Below are positions 1-8,051 of a stretch of DNA of 64,000 bases, piece after piece. This DNA is from Pseudomonas putida (GTDB taxonomy: Bacteria > Pseudomonadota > Gammaproteobacteria > Pseudomonadales > Pseudomonadaceae): assembly GCA_041071465.1 (NCBI GenBank), contig CP163498.1, positions 1,454,001 through 1,518,000 of the forward strand, given 5' to 3'. The notes below the pieces were generated by a model, which searched no databases, had not been told where the DNA came from, and saw only the letters and a list, made by a program, of their open reading frames with translations. A program made the translations under genes and the position numbers. Each line of letters begins with the position of its first letter. The first letter of the stretch is position 1.

Positions 1-666
1 TGGAGCGAGGCGCTGGCCCGGCGCACCGTGCGCGCCGTCGGCGGCTCGCTGCTCACGGCCGAAATGGCCCTGCAGCACGGCATCGCCTGCCACCTCGCCG
101 GTGGCACCCACCATGCCCATTACGACCACCCCGCCGGCTTCTGCATCTTCAACGACCTCGCGGTGATCAGCCGTTACCTGCTGGCGGCTGGCCGGGTACA
201 CCGGGTGCTGATTTTCGACTGCGACGTGCACCAGGGCGATGGCACCGCGCGCATCCTGCACGACACGCCAGAGGCCATCACCGTGTCGCTGCACTGCGAG
301 CAGAACTTCCCGGCCCGCAAGGCGCAAAGCGACTGGGACATCCCCCTGCCCCGTGGCATGGGCGATACCGCCTACCTGAAGGTGGTGGACGACGCCCTCA
401 ATTACCTGCTGCCGTTGTATCAGCCCGACCTGGTGCTGTATGACGCCGGCGTCGATGTGCACAAAGACGACGCCTTGGGCTACCTGCAACTGACCGATGC
501 TGGCGTTGCCGCCCGTGACGAAGCCGTATTGCGCCACTGCCTGGGCCGCGATATCCCGGTGGTGGGCGTGATCGGCGGTGGTTACAGCAAGGACCGCGCA
601 GCCTTGGCCAAACGCCACGGCATCCTTCACCACAGCGCAGCACGCGTCATCGGTTGTTCACAATGA
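1..666 (+). CDS. Histone deacetylase-like hydrolase, N-terminus cut off by window edge
   Basis: The reading frame is open from base 1, so the gene starts upstream of the window and about 221 C-terminal codons are seen. It matches the arginase/deacetylase fold of bacterial class II histone deacetylase-like amidohydrolases. Visible motifs are a His-His pair in GGTHHAHYDHPAGFC, the metal-binding stretch FDCDVHQGDGT, the second metal-site region YDAGVDVHKDD, and a late GVIGGGYSKD loop. In bacteria such enzymes probably remove acyl groups from small amines or protein lysines; the substrate cannot be read from sequence. A GTG at 28 is an internal codon, not the start. Family assignment is firm, physiological role unknown. 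Confidence 0.88.
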   Translation, partial: WSEALARRTVRAVGGSLLTAEMALQHGIACHLAGGTHHAHYDHPAGFCIFNDLAVISRYLLAAGRVHRVLIFDCDVHQGDGTARILHDTPEAITVSLHCEQNFPARKAQSDWDIPLPRGMGDTAYLKVVDDALNYLLPLYQPDLVLYDAGVDVHKDDALGYLQLTDAGVAARDEAVLRHCLGRDIPVVGVIGGGYSKDRAALAKRHGILHHSAARVIGCSQ

Positions 667-679
667 CTGTGGAACCGCT

Positions 680-688
680 TGTGGATAA
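680..688 (-). other. Perfect DnaA-box 9-mer
   Basis: TGTGGATAA on the + strand, the complement of the consensus TTATCCACA, lies in the gap after the deacetylase gene. Other perfect copies occur at 1212-1220, 1270-1278, 2814-2822 and 11968-11976. Whether any binds DnaA is not known. Confidence 0.4.
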
Positions 689-814
689 CCTGCGGGAAAG
701 GCGCTACAGCCCTTTGATGGCAAGGCCTGCAGACTTCTGAGCATTTTTTGACCAGTGCTTCCATGGCCAGCGCTGCGCTAGAATGCGCCTCTTTTCCACA
801 GCCTGCTGCCCACC

Positions 815-2056
815 ATGCCCGATCTGAACCCCGCATCCTCTCCCCTCGCTGTCGTCATCGGTGGCGGCCCTGCCGGCTTGATGGCTGCCGAAGCACTGGC
901 CCAGGCAGGCCTGTCAGTCGAGGTGTTCGATGCCATGCCTTCGGTTGGGCGCAAGTTCCTGCTGGCGGGCGTCGGCGGCATGAACATCACCCATTCCGAG
1001 CCCTACTCGGCGTTCGTGGCCCGCTATGCCGAACGCCAGGGCGAGATCGAGGCGTTGCTGCGCGACTTCGATGCGGACGCATTACGCCAATGGATTCACG
1101 GCCTGGGCATCGAAACCTTCGTCGGCACCTCGGGCCGGGTGTTTCCGACCGACATGAAAGCCGCGCCGCTGCTACGTGCCTGGCTCAAGCGCCTGCGTGA
1201 CAACGGGGTAGTTATCCACACCCGTCATCGCTGGCTGGGCTGGAACTCCGATGGCGCCTTGCGGATTGCTTATCCACAGGGCGAACGGCTGGTGAAAGCC
1301 GCCGTCGTGGTGCTGGCACTGGGGGGCGCCAGCTGGGCGCGACTGGGCTCCGACGGCAGCTGGCAACCGCTGCTGGCCGAACGGGCTGTGGATATCTCGC
1401 CTTTGCAGCCGAGCAACTGCGGTTTTGAAGTAGACAGTTGGAGCGCCTTGCTCAAGGACAAGTTCGCCGGCGCGCCGCTGAAGAACATTGCCCTCAGCGT
1501 ACCGGGCAGTGCACCGCGCAAAGGCGAGTTCATCCTCACCGCGCAAGGTGTGGAGGGCAGCCTGGTGTATGCCTGGTCGGCTCCGCTGCGCGAGGCCATC
1601 AACCGTGACGGCCGTGGGCTGCTGTTGCTCGACCTGCTGCCGGACAAGCCTGTGGACAAAATTGCCCAGGCACTGGCCAAGCCACGCGGTTCACGCTCCA
1701 TGGCCAAGCATCTGCACAGCCAGTTGGGTATCGATGGGGTCAAGGCGGCACTGCTGCGGGAGCTGACTGATCACGCGAGCTTTGCCGACCCGCAGGCGCT
1801 GGCCCGATCGATCAAGGCATTGCCGATCACGTTGGTGCGTACACGGCCGCTGGATGAAGCGATCAGTAGCGCCGGCGGGGTGCGTTTCGAGGGGCTGGAT
1901 GAGGGGTTGATGGTCAAGGGCATGCCGGGGGTGTTCTGTGCCGGCGAAATGCTGGACTGGGAGGCGCCGACCGGGGGGTATTTGCTAACGGCGTGCTTTG
2001 CCAGCGGCTTGCGCGCCGGGCGAGCGGCGGCGGATTGGGTTAAGCCGGTTTCCTGA
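815..2056 (+). CDS. YhiN/HI0933-type flavoprotein (NAD(P)/FAD-dependent oxidoreductase)
   Basis: A 413-residue protein of the HI0933/YhiN flavoprotein family (TIGR03862-like). An N-terminal Rossmann dinucleotide-binding motif (VIGGGPAGLMAAE, about residues 14-26) is followed by GRKFLLAGVGGMNITH, typical of this family, and the C-terminus carries the second FAD motif GVFCAGEMLDWEAPTGGY. Family members bind FAD, and the reaction is not established. The ATG at 815 is the first in frame after a stop and gives full family length. It stands alone between the deacetylase gene and a REP repeat, so there is no operon hint about its job. Confidence 0.85.
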   Translation: MPDLNPASSPLAVVIGGGPAGLMAAEALAQAGLSVEVFDAMPSVGRKFLLAGVGGMNITHSEPYSAFVARYAERQGEIEALLRDFDADALRQWIHGLGIETFVGTSGRVFPTDMKAAPLLRAWLKRLRDNGVVIHTRHRWLGWNSDGALRIAYPQGERLVKAAVVVLALGGASWARLGSDGSWQPLLAERAVDISPLQPSNCGFEVDSWSALLKDKFAGAPLKNIALSVPGSAPRKGEFILTAQGVEGSLVYAWSAPLREAINRDGRGLLLLDLLPDKPVDKIAQALAKPRGSRSMAKHLHSQLGIDGVKAALLRELTDHASFADPQALARSIKALPITLVRTRPLDEAISSAGGVRFEGLDEGLMVKGMPGVFCAGEMLDWEAPTGGYLLTACFASGLRAGRAAADWVKPVS

Positions 2057-2062
2057 AAGATT

Positions 2063-2160
2063 GCCGGGGCTGCTGCGCAGCCCTTTCGCGACACAAGGCC
2101 GCTGCCACAGGTACGGCGCGGGCCTGAACTGTGTCGCGATGGGCCGCAGAGCGGCCCCGA
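2063..2160. repeat. Paired Pseudomonas REP-like inverted repeats
   Basis: Two facing copies of the local repeat. The first contains GGGGCTGCTGCGCAGCCC followed by TTTCGCGACACAAGGCCGC. The second runs the other way (TGTGTCGCGAT then GGGCCGCAGAGCGGCCC). It sits between convergent genes (flavoprotein + and helicase -), where such pairs often act as transcript ends. Confidence 0.8.
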
Positions 2161-2164
2161 AATC

Positions 2165-3496
2165 TCAGGGCTTACGCTTGCGCGGCCCACCATTGAAACT
2201 CGGCACCTTGCGCACCGCCTTGACTGCCGGCTCGGAATTACCCGCCTCAGAACTGTCCATCCAACGGCCCAGCCCGCGCTTGGCGCTGTTTTCTTTCGGC
2301 TTCTTGGGCTTCTTCGGTTTCTTGATCACCTGGCCACTGGCATCGGTCAGCGGCACCCGATGATCAGGGATAAAATCAGGCTCTTCATGACGCGGCAGGG
2401 TCTGCCGGGTCAGCACTTCGATAGCCGCCAGCAGTTGCACTTCATCCGCGCACACCAGCGAAATCGCCTCGCCCTTGTTGCCCGCCCGCCCGGTACGGCC
2501 AATGCGGTGCACGTAGTCCTCGGCAACGATCGGCAGGTCAAGGTTGACCACCAGCGGCAAATCATCGATGTCCAGGCCACGGGCTGCCACATCGGTGGCC
2601 ACCAGCACCTGCACTTCGCGGGCCTTGAAGCTGTCCAGCGCGCGCTGACGGGTAGCCTGCGGGCGGTCCCCATGAATGCCGTCGGCGTTCACACCTTCGG
2701 CCAGCAAACGCTGCACCAGTTGGTCGACACCGTTACGGGTCTTGGCGAACACCAGCACCTGGGTCCAGCGCTGCTTGCGCAGCAGGTGGCAGAACAGGTC
2801 TTCCTTGCGCTTTTTATCCACAGGCACCAGCCACTGCTTGACGCTGGTCGCGGTGGCGTTGCGCGGGCTCACTTCGATACTGAGCGGGTCATTCAAGGCC
2901 AACCCCGCCAGCACGCGAATCTGATCGGAGAAGGTGGCGGAGAACAGCAGCGTCTGGCGCTTGCGGGGCAGCACCGCGTAAACCGATTGCAGCTCCTCGG
3001 CAAAGCCCAGGTCGAGCATGCGGTCAGCTTCGTCCAGTACCAGGGTCTGCACCTGGTTGAACTTCACCGCGTTCTGCCGGAACAGGTCGAGCAAACGACC
3101 CGGGGTGGCCACCAGCAGGTCGACACCACGGCGCAGGCGCATCATCTGCGGGTTGATGCTGACGCCGCCATACACCGCGTAGGTGCTCAGCGGCAGGTTC
3201 TCGGCGTATTCGCGCACGTTGTTGTGCACCTGCTCGGCCAGTTCGCGGGTAGGTACCAGCACCAGCGCACGGATGGAGTTGCTGGCCACCTTTTCGCCTT
3301 CCAGCGCCAGGCGCTGCAGCACGGGCAAGGCAAAGCCTGCGGTCTTGCCGGTACCGGTCTGGGCTGCGGCCATCAGGTCGCGGCCGGCCAGCACGGCGGG
3401 GATGGCCTTGGCCTGCACCGGGGTCGGGGTGGTGTAGTCCAGCTGCTGCAGGGTACGCAGCAGCGGTTCGATCAGGCCGAGTTTGGCGAAATTCAT
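2165..3496 (-). CDS. DEAD-box ATP-dependent RNA helicase, RhlE-like
   Basis: A 443-residue DEAD-box helicase with all core motifs: the Q-motif region near residues 20-28, motif I AQTGTGKT (45-52), motif II DEAD (155-158), motif III SAT (186-188), and HRIGRTGRAG in the second RecA domain. The C-terminal tail is short, very basic and lysine-proline rich (repeated KKPKKPK), as in RhlE-type proteins that help ribosome assembly and RNA turnover. The ATG at 3496 opens with MNFAKLGL, a typical RhlE-like start. RhlE and SrmB-like members are hard to separate by eye, so no symbol is given. Confidence 0.88.
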   Translation of the reverse strand: MNFAKLGLIEPLLRTLQQLDYTTPTPVQAKAIPAVLAGRDLMAAAQTGTGKTAGFALPVLQRLALEGEKVASNSIRALVLVPTRELAEQVHNNVREYAENLPLSTYAVYGGVSINPQMMRLRRGVDLLVATPGRLLDLFRQNAVKFNQVQTLVLDEADRMLDLGFAEELQSVYAVLPRKRQTLLFSATFSDQIRVLAGLALNDPLSIEVSPRNATATSVKQWLVPVDKKRKEDLFCHLLRKQRWTQVLVFAKTRNGVDQLVQRLLAEGVNADGIHGDRPQATRQRALDSFKAREVQVLVATDVAARGLDIDDLPLVVNLDLPIVAEDYVHRIGRTGRAGNKGEAISLVCADEVQLLAAIEVLTRQTLPRHEEPDFIPDHRVPLTDASGQVIKKPKKPKKPKENSAKRGLGRWMDSSEAGNSEPAVKAVRKVPSFNGGPRKRKP

Positions 3497-3550
3497 GGCA
3501 ATACCGTCGGGGGTTCAGCGAAGGCGGCAAGTTTACCGCATCACCCCTGC

Positions 3551-4465
3551 CTACTTGCAGATTTCGCCTTTCAACGGCTGCGCAGGCGCCTTGCGCCACT
3601 GTGGGAGGCCGATCAGCACCACCGCACCGATAATCACCGCCATCGCCACGCACTCTTCGGCGCCAATCTGTTCGCCGGCGAAGACGATGCCCAACAGCAC
3701 CGCCACCGCCGGGTTGACGTAGGCGTAGCTGGTGGCGGCTGCCGGGCGCACATGTTTGAGCAAATACATGTAGGCACTGAACGCCAGGATCGAGCCGAAG
3801 AACACCAGATAGGCCAACGCCCCCCAGCCGGCAGCGGTCGGCATCTGCGTCATACGCTCGCCCGACAGCACACTGCCCAGCAACAGTACCGCCCCCCCCA
3901 CCAGCATTTCTGCCGCGCTGGCCATCGGCCCCTGGGGCAGCGGCAAGGTTTTGCTCCACACCGAGCCGAACGCCCAGGACGCCGCTGCGAACAGGATCAG
4001 CGCTGCACCCATCGGGCTTGCCTGCAGGTTGGAACCCAGGTTCAGCAGGCCGATACCCACCAGCCCCAGGGCAATGCCCGCCCACTCCAGCTTCGAATTG
4101 CGGTGCCCGAACAACAGGCCGAACAGCAGGGTGAACAGTGGCACTGTCGCCACGGCCAGCGCCGCTACGCCCGACGCCACGCCAGCATGCTCGGCCACGG
4201 TCACACCACCGTTACCACAGCTAAGCAGCAAAAAGCCAATTGCCCCTGCCGCCCGCCACTGCGGCCAGGTAGGCGCGGGCACACCGCGCCAGCGCAAAAA
4301 ACCGTACAGCAGGCCGCCGGCAATCAGAAAGCGCACCCCGGCCATGAGCATCGGAGGCCAGCTCTCCACGCCGATACGAATGAACAGATAAGTGGAACCC
4401 CAAACCAGGTACAAGGCCAGGAAAGCACCAATGAGCAACAGCGGGAAGCGACGGGCGGCAGGCAT
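3551..4465 (-). CDS. EamA/DMT-family exporter (YedA-like)
   Basis: A 304-residue membrane protein with two tandem EamA repeats and about ten hydrophobic segments. The first segment is followed by the WGSTYLFIRIGVESWPP signature found in YedA/RhaT-type exporters. It is an inner-membrane drug/metabolite transporter whose substrate cannot be inferred. The start at 4465 (MPAARRFPLLLIG) lies just before the first membrane helix. It is read in the same direction as the upstream exonuclease gene, but a 133-bp gap with a hairpin separates them. Confidence 0.85.
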   Translation of the reverse strand: MPAARRFPLLLIGAFLALYLVWGSTYLFIRIGVESWPPMLMAGVRFLIAGGLLYGFLRWRGVPAPTWPQWRAAGAIGFLLLSCGNGGVTVAEHAGVASGVAALAVATVPLFTLLFGLLFGHRNSKLEWAGIALGLVGIGLLNLGSNLQASPMGAALILFAAASWAFGSVWSKTLPLPQGPMASAAEMLVGGAVLLLGSVLSGERMTQMPTAAGWGALAYLVFFGSILAFSAYMYLLKHVRPAAATSYAYVNPAVAVLLGIVFAGEQIGAEECVAMAVIIGAVVLIGLPQWRKAPAQPLKGEICK

Positions 4466-4536
4466 GGGAAAACTCGAAATCCGTTTACGGGTGCTTCAGT
4501 TTAACGGCCTGCCTGGGCGAAGATACGTTACAGAAC

Positions 4537-4581
4537 GGGCTCAAATGAGCGGCACACTTTTGGTGCGTTCGGCTTGAGCCC
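4537..4581. other. Hairpin in the exonuclease-EamA gap
   Basis: GGGCTCAA (4537-4544) pairs perfectly with TTGAGCCC (4574-4581), and the interior contains a further GCAC..GTGC pairing. There is no clear U-tract on either strand. It could end the upstream leftward transcript or be leader structure for the exporter gene. Confidence 0.4.
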
Positions 4582-4598
4582 TGTATTGCCGGCCAGCC

Positions 4599-5204
4599 CT
4601 AACGGTACTTGGCCAGCGTGTCGCGCACCTTTGCAGCCGGGACTTTCTGCAACCGACAAAGCAGATCGTGCGAAAGTTGCTGTAAACCGTGGTCCTGGCG
4701 CAACACGCCAGTCAGGTGTTGCAGCAGGTTGGCGGCCATTTCGGCATCGGCCATGGCCCGGTGCGCGGTCCCGGTGTCCGGCAACCCAGCCCAACGTGTC
4801 AGAGTACCCAGCTTGTGGTTCGGCGCCGCCGGCAGCAGGCGCCGTGACAGCAGCAGAGAGCAAGCGAACGGCTGGCTGCGGCTGCGACCGATGCGGCTCA
4901 GTTCGTAGTCCCAGAACTTCTGGTCGAAGGCCGCGTTGTGCGCCAGCAATGGGGTGCAACCGACAAACTCGGCCACCTCGTTCATCACTTTGTCCACCGG
5001 CGGCGCAGTGCGCAACATGGCGGTGGTGATGCCGGTCAGGCCGGCGACGAAGGCCGGCACTGGCACGCCCGCGTTCATCAGGCTCTGGTAGCGCTCGACA
5101 ATGCGCCCGCCTTCGAGCATTACCACCGCCACCTCGGTGGCGCGGCAACCGGCACCGGGGGAAATACCGGTGGTTTCAAAGTCGATGACAGCGATACGTT
5201 CCAT
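4599..5204 (-). CDS. DnaQ-like 3'-5' exonuclease (DEDDh family)
   Basis: A 201-residue single-domain exonuclease. Exo I motif VIDFETTGISPG supplies Asp8 and Glu10. Exo II is AHNAAFDQKFW, and Exo III is HRAMADAEMAAN with the catalytic His and Asp. It resembles the epsilon proofreading fold without a polymerase domain, so it probably trims RNA or DNA 3' ends. Its start at 5204 follows the stop of the NYN gene by only 8 bp, so the two are very likely co-transcribed. The name could also be read as a PolC-like exonuclease domain protein; the exact substrate is unknown. Confidence 0.85.
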   Translation of the reverse strand: MERIAVIDFETTGISPGAGCRATEVAVVMLEGGRIVERYQSLMNAGVPVPAFVAGLTGITTAMLRTAPPVDKVMNEVAEFVGCTPLLAHNAAFDQKFWDYELSRIGRSRSQPFACSLLLSRRLLPAAPNHKLGTLTRWAGLPDTGTAHRAMADAEMAANLLQHLTGVLRQDHGLQQLSHDLLCRLQKVPAAKVRDTLAKYR

Positions 5205-5212
5205 GAAAAACC

Positions 5213-5692
5213 TTAGTGTTTGAGCAACAGTGTGCCCTCAATGGGCACATAGCGGGTGGCGGCACGGATCAATGACAGCGCCGTCAGCCCCGGCACGCCA
5301 TACACCACGGCTTCGGTGCCATGGCGCTGGATCACCCGCTCCAGCAGCAGGTCGAAATCACCATCGCCAGAAGCCAGCACTACCTGATCGACCCTGCTTG
5401 CCGCGTCGATTACATCCAGGGTAATGCCCACATCCCAGTCGCCTTTGGCCGAGCCATCGCTGCGCTGGATGAAGGGTTTGAGACGCACGTCGAAACCGAG
5501 GTTGCGCAAAATCTGCTGGAACTGTTGCTGCTTGGCGTCGCCACGGTCGATGGCATAGGCCACGGCTTCGACGATCTGGCCTTCGCGGCTGACGTCGGCC
5601 CAAAGGGCGGTGTAGTTGAAATGGCAGCCATGGGCCTGGCGCACGGTGTAGTAGAGGTTCTGCACATCGGCGAACAGCGCGATCTTTTTCAC
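5213..5692 (-). CDS. NYN-domain (LabA/DUF88-like) putative nuclease
   Basis: A 159-residue NYN domain with a PIN-like fold. It begins KKIALFADVQNLYYTV with the first acidic residue at Asp9, has GDWDVGITLDVI in the middle and LASGDGDFDLLLERV near residue 100, which supply the usual acidic cluster. I chose the GTG at 5692. An ATG at 5794 would add 34 residues translated from the REP repeat at 5722-5844, which is implausible. It is the first gene of a two-gene unit with the DnaQ-like exonuclease, which suggests a joint RNA-processing role (inference). Confidence 0.8.
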   Translation of the reverse strand: MKKIALFADVQNLYYTVRQAHGCHFNYTALWADVSREGQIVEAVAYAIDRGDAKQQQFQQILRNLGFDVRLKPFIQRSDGSAKGDWDVGITLDVIDAASRVDQVVLASGDGDFDLLLERVIQRHGTEAVVYGVPGLTALSLIRAATRYVPIEGTLLLKH

Positions 5693-5721
5693 CTGGGAAC
5701 CTCGTGTCCGGTCTGGGATTT

Positions 5722-5844
5722 TGGGGCTGCGTTGCAGCCCTTTCACGACACAAGGCCGCTCCCACAGGTCGGGCAATGCGTGTGAAACCTGCACTTTACC
5801 TGTGGGAGCGGCCTTGCGTCGCGAAAGGGGCGCACAGCGCCCCT
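5722..5844. repeat. Paired REP-like inverted repeats
   Basis: One arm at 5722-5768 (GGGGCTGCGTTGCAGCCC, then the CGACACAAGGCCGCTCCCA block) and an inverted partner at 5799-5844 (CCTGTGGGAGCGGCCTTG through GCGCACAGCGCCCC). It lies between the NYN gene and the DUF2076 gene. Confidence 0.85.
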
Positions 5845-5872
5845 CAAAAATGCCAGCAGTATGCCAGACCTG

Positions 5873-6631
5873 TCAGACGTACGAGTCGTCGTCCGAGAAG
5901 AACCCGCCATCATCGCTGCCATAATCGCTGTCGGCGTAACCACCCTGGTCACTGCCCCAACCGCCATTGTCAGCCACTTGCTGCTGACCGCCCTGGTCGT
6001 TCCAGCCGCCGTTGTCGCTGGCCGGTGTCGGTTCTTCCTTGATCACCTCGACCACTTCTTCCGGCTGCGAGTTGTGGTTGAACAGGCTGCTGATACCCTG
6101 CGCCAGCAACACACCACCGGCCACACCGGCAGCGGTCTGCATGGCCCCACCGAGGAAACTGCTGGCGCCGCCGCGCGCCGGCGCGGCGGCAAAGCCAGGT
6201 TGCTGTGTTGGCGGCTGGGAGAAGCCCGGTGCCGAAGGCTCGCGCCAGCCACCACCCGACGCCACCGGGGCAGCAGCGGGACGCTGCGGCTGCACCGCCG
6301 GGGCCGCGTTACGCCCACCCGAACCAAAGAGGCTGGACAGGAAACCACCCCCGCCATTGCTTGGCGCGCTGCTGGCGGCTTGTGCGGCCTGGGCCTGGGC
6401 GCGGGCCTGCTGCAGTTCGGCCTCCAGCTGCTTGTTCTGCTCGTCGAGGCGCTTGATCGCAGCCTCCTGCACCAATATGGCTTGTGCCATGTAGTAAGGC
6501 GCCGCCGGCTGTTGACGCAGATGTTGCTCGATGCACGCCTGGGCCTGCGGATCGCGCGGCTGGCTCGGGTCTTCAGCTTGCTTGATGCGGCCGAACAGGC
6601 CGTCGATCAGGGTTTGTTCTTCAGTGTTCAT
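5873..6631 (-). CDS. DUF2076 family protein
   Basis: A 252-residue protein opening MNTEEQTLIDGLFGRI, the DUF2076 signature. A coiled-coil stretch rich in Gln and Ala (about residues 60-90) follows. The middle is Gly/Ala/Pro-rich with GGGFLSSLFGSGG and a small hydrophobic glycine-rich patch. The acidic tail repeats DNGGW and DQGG-type units and ends in Asp-rich residues. The ATG at 6631 has a GAGGT ribosome site. Upstream in-frame codons to 6658 lack one. The function is unknown; members are often described as periplasmic ligand-binding sensor-like proteins, which I cannot verify here. Confidence 0.8.
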   Translation of the reverse strand: MNTEEQTLIDGLFGRIKQAEDPSQPRDPQAQACIEQHLRQQPAAPYYMAQAILVQEAAIKRLDEQNKQLEAELQQARAQAQAAQAASSAPSNGGGGFLSSLFGSGGRNAAPAVQPQRPAAAPVASGGGWREPSAPGFSQPPTQQPGFAAAPARGGASSFLGGAMQTAAGVAGGVLLAQGISSLFNHNSQPEEVVEVIKEEPTPASDNGGWNDQGGQQQVADNGGWGSDQGGYADSDYGSDDGGFFSDDDSYV

Positions 6632-6699
6632 GGGCGACCTCGTGGGGTAGCGGGACAACGGACAGCGTCAAAGATGGGGCGTACGGACGCGGGATTCAA

Positions 6700-6723
6700 T
6701 CACCGGCGCGGTGAAACTTTTTT
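6700..6723 (+). terminator. Small hairpin followed by a T-run
   Basis: TCACCG/CGGTGA with a 3-nt loop (6700-6714), then AAAC and six T (6718-6723), about 75 bp upstream of the YciC-like gene. The stem is short and no rightward gene precedes it, so the terminator call is weak. Confidence 0.25.
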
Positions 6724-6797
6724 CAGCAAGTGACAGCCCCAGGCCTGCTTTGGGCTAAAGTTAGGCCCCTGTTTTTACTGCCATGCGATGTTGACTG

Positions 6798-7454
6798 ATG
6801 AATCCGCTGAGCGTTCTGCGCGACTCCCTGTACTTCTTCCGCCGCCACCTGCCGAACATTGTCCAGCTGTGCCTGCCGCTGGTGGTGCTGGAAGCCCTGC
6901 TCACTCAGTTGCTGTACCGGCAGTTGGGCGACCAGGCATCGCCTGCCTACGGCATGCTCGTCAGCCTGCTGCTCTACCCGCTGTACAGCGCCGCGCTGAT
7001 CCTTTACCTCGATACCCGCAGCAAGGGCCAGGAAATCGCCAAGCGCGACCTGTTCGCCCGCGCCCTGCAGCTCTGGCCACAACTGGCCCTGCTGATTCTC
7101 ATCAGTTCGCTGCTGATCATGGCGGGCCTTGCCTTGTTCGTCTTCCCGGGCGTATGGATCATGATCAATCTGGTGTTCGCCGAGTACCTGCTGGTGCTGC
7201 GCGGCCGCCCGGTGGTGCAGGCGATGCGCGAAAGTGCCAGCATGACCACCGGTCACTTCATGCGCATCATGTTCTGTGTGGTGGCTGTGCTGGCACCGAT
7301 CTGGCTGATCGACGGGCTGCTGCTGATGGCTTTCCCAGAACCCTCGCCTGGCATGGAGCTGGCCATGGACAGCCTCAGCGGCTTCCTGCAGCTGTTCAGC
7401 ACCGTGGTGCTGTACCGCCTGTTCATGCTGCTGGAAGGTGAAGCCGGCGCCTGA
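6798..7454 (+). CDS. YciC-like (UPF0259) inner-membrane protein
   Basis: A 218-residue polytopic membrane protein with about six hydrophobic segments and a cytoplasmic N-terminal stretch (NPLSVLRDSLYFFRRHL). The FVFPGVWIMINLVFAEYLLV segment followed by AMRESASMTTGHFMR is typical of YciC/UPF0259 proteins. The function of the family is not known. The ATG at 6798 is the first in this frame after an upstream stop. It is monocistronic as far as can be seen. Confidence 0.75.
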   Translation: MNPLSVLRDSLYFFRRHLPNIVQLCLPLVVLEALLTQLLYRQLGDQASPAYGMLVSLLLYPLYSAALILYLDTRSKGQEIAKRDLFARALQLWPQLALLILISSLLIMAGLALFVFPGVWIMINLVFAEYLLVLRGRPVVQAMRESASMTTGHFMRIMFCVVAVLAPIWLIDGLLLMAFPEPSPGMELAMDSLSGFLQLFSTVVLYRLFMLLEGEAGA

Positions 7455-7541
7455 GGCAACCGGGGAAAGTCTTCGATCTGCCTGGGCGTCGCGCTTGGGC
7501 ATTAGGGTGCGAAACCTTCAATGCCAACCGAGGAAAGCACC

Positions 7542-8033
7542 ATGCACGAAGACATCAAAGCGGAATTTGCCAGGTCGTTTCGCGGCAGGCTGTACATGCG
7601 CGCCGTCAACCGGTACATCCCACTGCGCCTGAGCCGCAGCAGTGACAAGTTCAGCTGGGGGGTTACCCCTGAGGATGACTGGCTACAGGTTGGGGGAAAG
7701 CAGGACTCGCCGGTGATGGACTTTCATTACCACTCGCAGACCGACGATCGCCTGCATCACCACATCAGCATCCCTGGGCGACCACAAGCCAAGAAACTGG
7801 GCATCAGCCGCAATGGCTACCTGGGCTTCTACTGGCATGCCGACGTCACTGACTACTGGAAGATCGAGCCACTGGAGCTGACCGAGGACGGCCTGGTCTG
7901 CCATCTGCGCGACCACCGAGGCCACAGGGTTGGCATCATCAAGGATACGCCGCACAAAAGCGGCGACTGGGTGGCCTTGCTCAATGTCGAGGAAGGTGAA
8001 GTGTTCACCTTCCTGCTCGTACCGCTCGGCTGA
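7542..8033 (+). CDS. Conserved-looking hypothetical protein
   Basis: A 163-residue soluble protein that I do not recognise. It has no signal peptide or membrane segment, a basic N-terminal helix (EFARSFRGRLYMRAV) and then alternating short hydrophobic strands with several His residues (FHYHSQTDDRLHHHIS), suggesting a beta-rich fold. The ATG at 7542 is preceded by GAGGAAAG at good spacing, better than the ATG at 7521. Codon use resembles its neighbours, so it looks like a real gene. It is followed by hrpB in the convergent direction. Confidence 0.6.
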   Translation: MHEDIKAEFARSFRGRLYMRAVNRYIPLRLSRSSDKFSWGVTPEDDWLQVGGKQDSPVMDFHYHSQTDDRLHHHISIPGRPQAKKLGISRNGYLGFYWHADVTDYWKIEPLELTEDGLVCHLRDHRGHRVGIIKDTPHKSGDWVALLNVEEGEVFTFLLVPLG

Positions 8034-8051
8034 CAGCCGCCCCGGCCACGC

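Noticed and set aside
2360..4504. 714-codon open frame on the + strand
   Set aside because: Lies antisense to the helicase and EamA genes, is rich in His/Gln/Arg as expected of a shadow frame in GC-rich DNA, and has no domain or ribosome site.
5693..5794. Longer N-terminus for the NYN protein
   Set aside because: The extra 34 residues are encoded by a REP repeat; GTG 5692 directly precedes the conserved NYN start.
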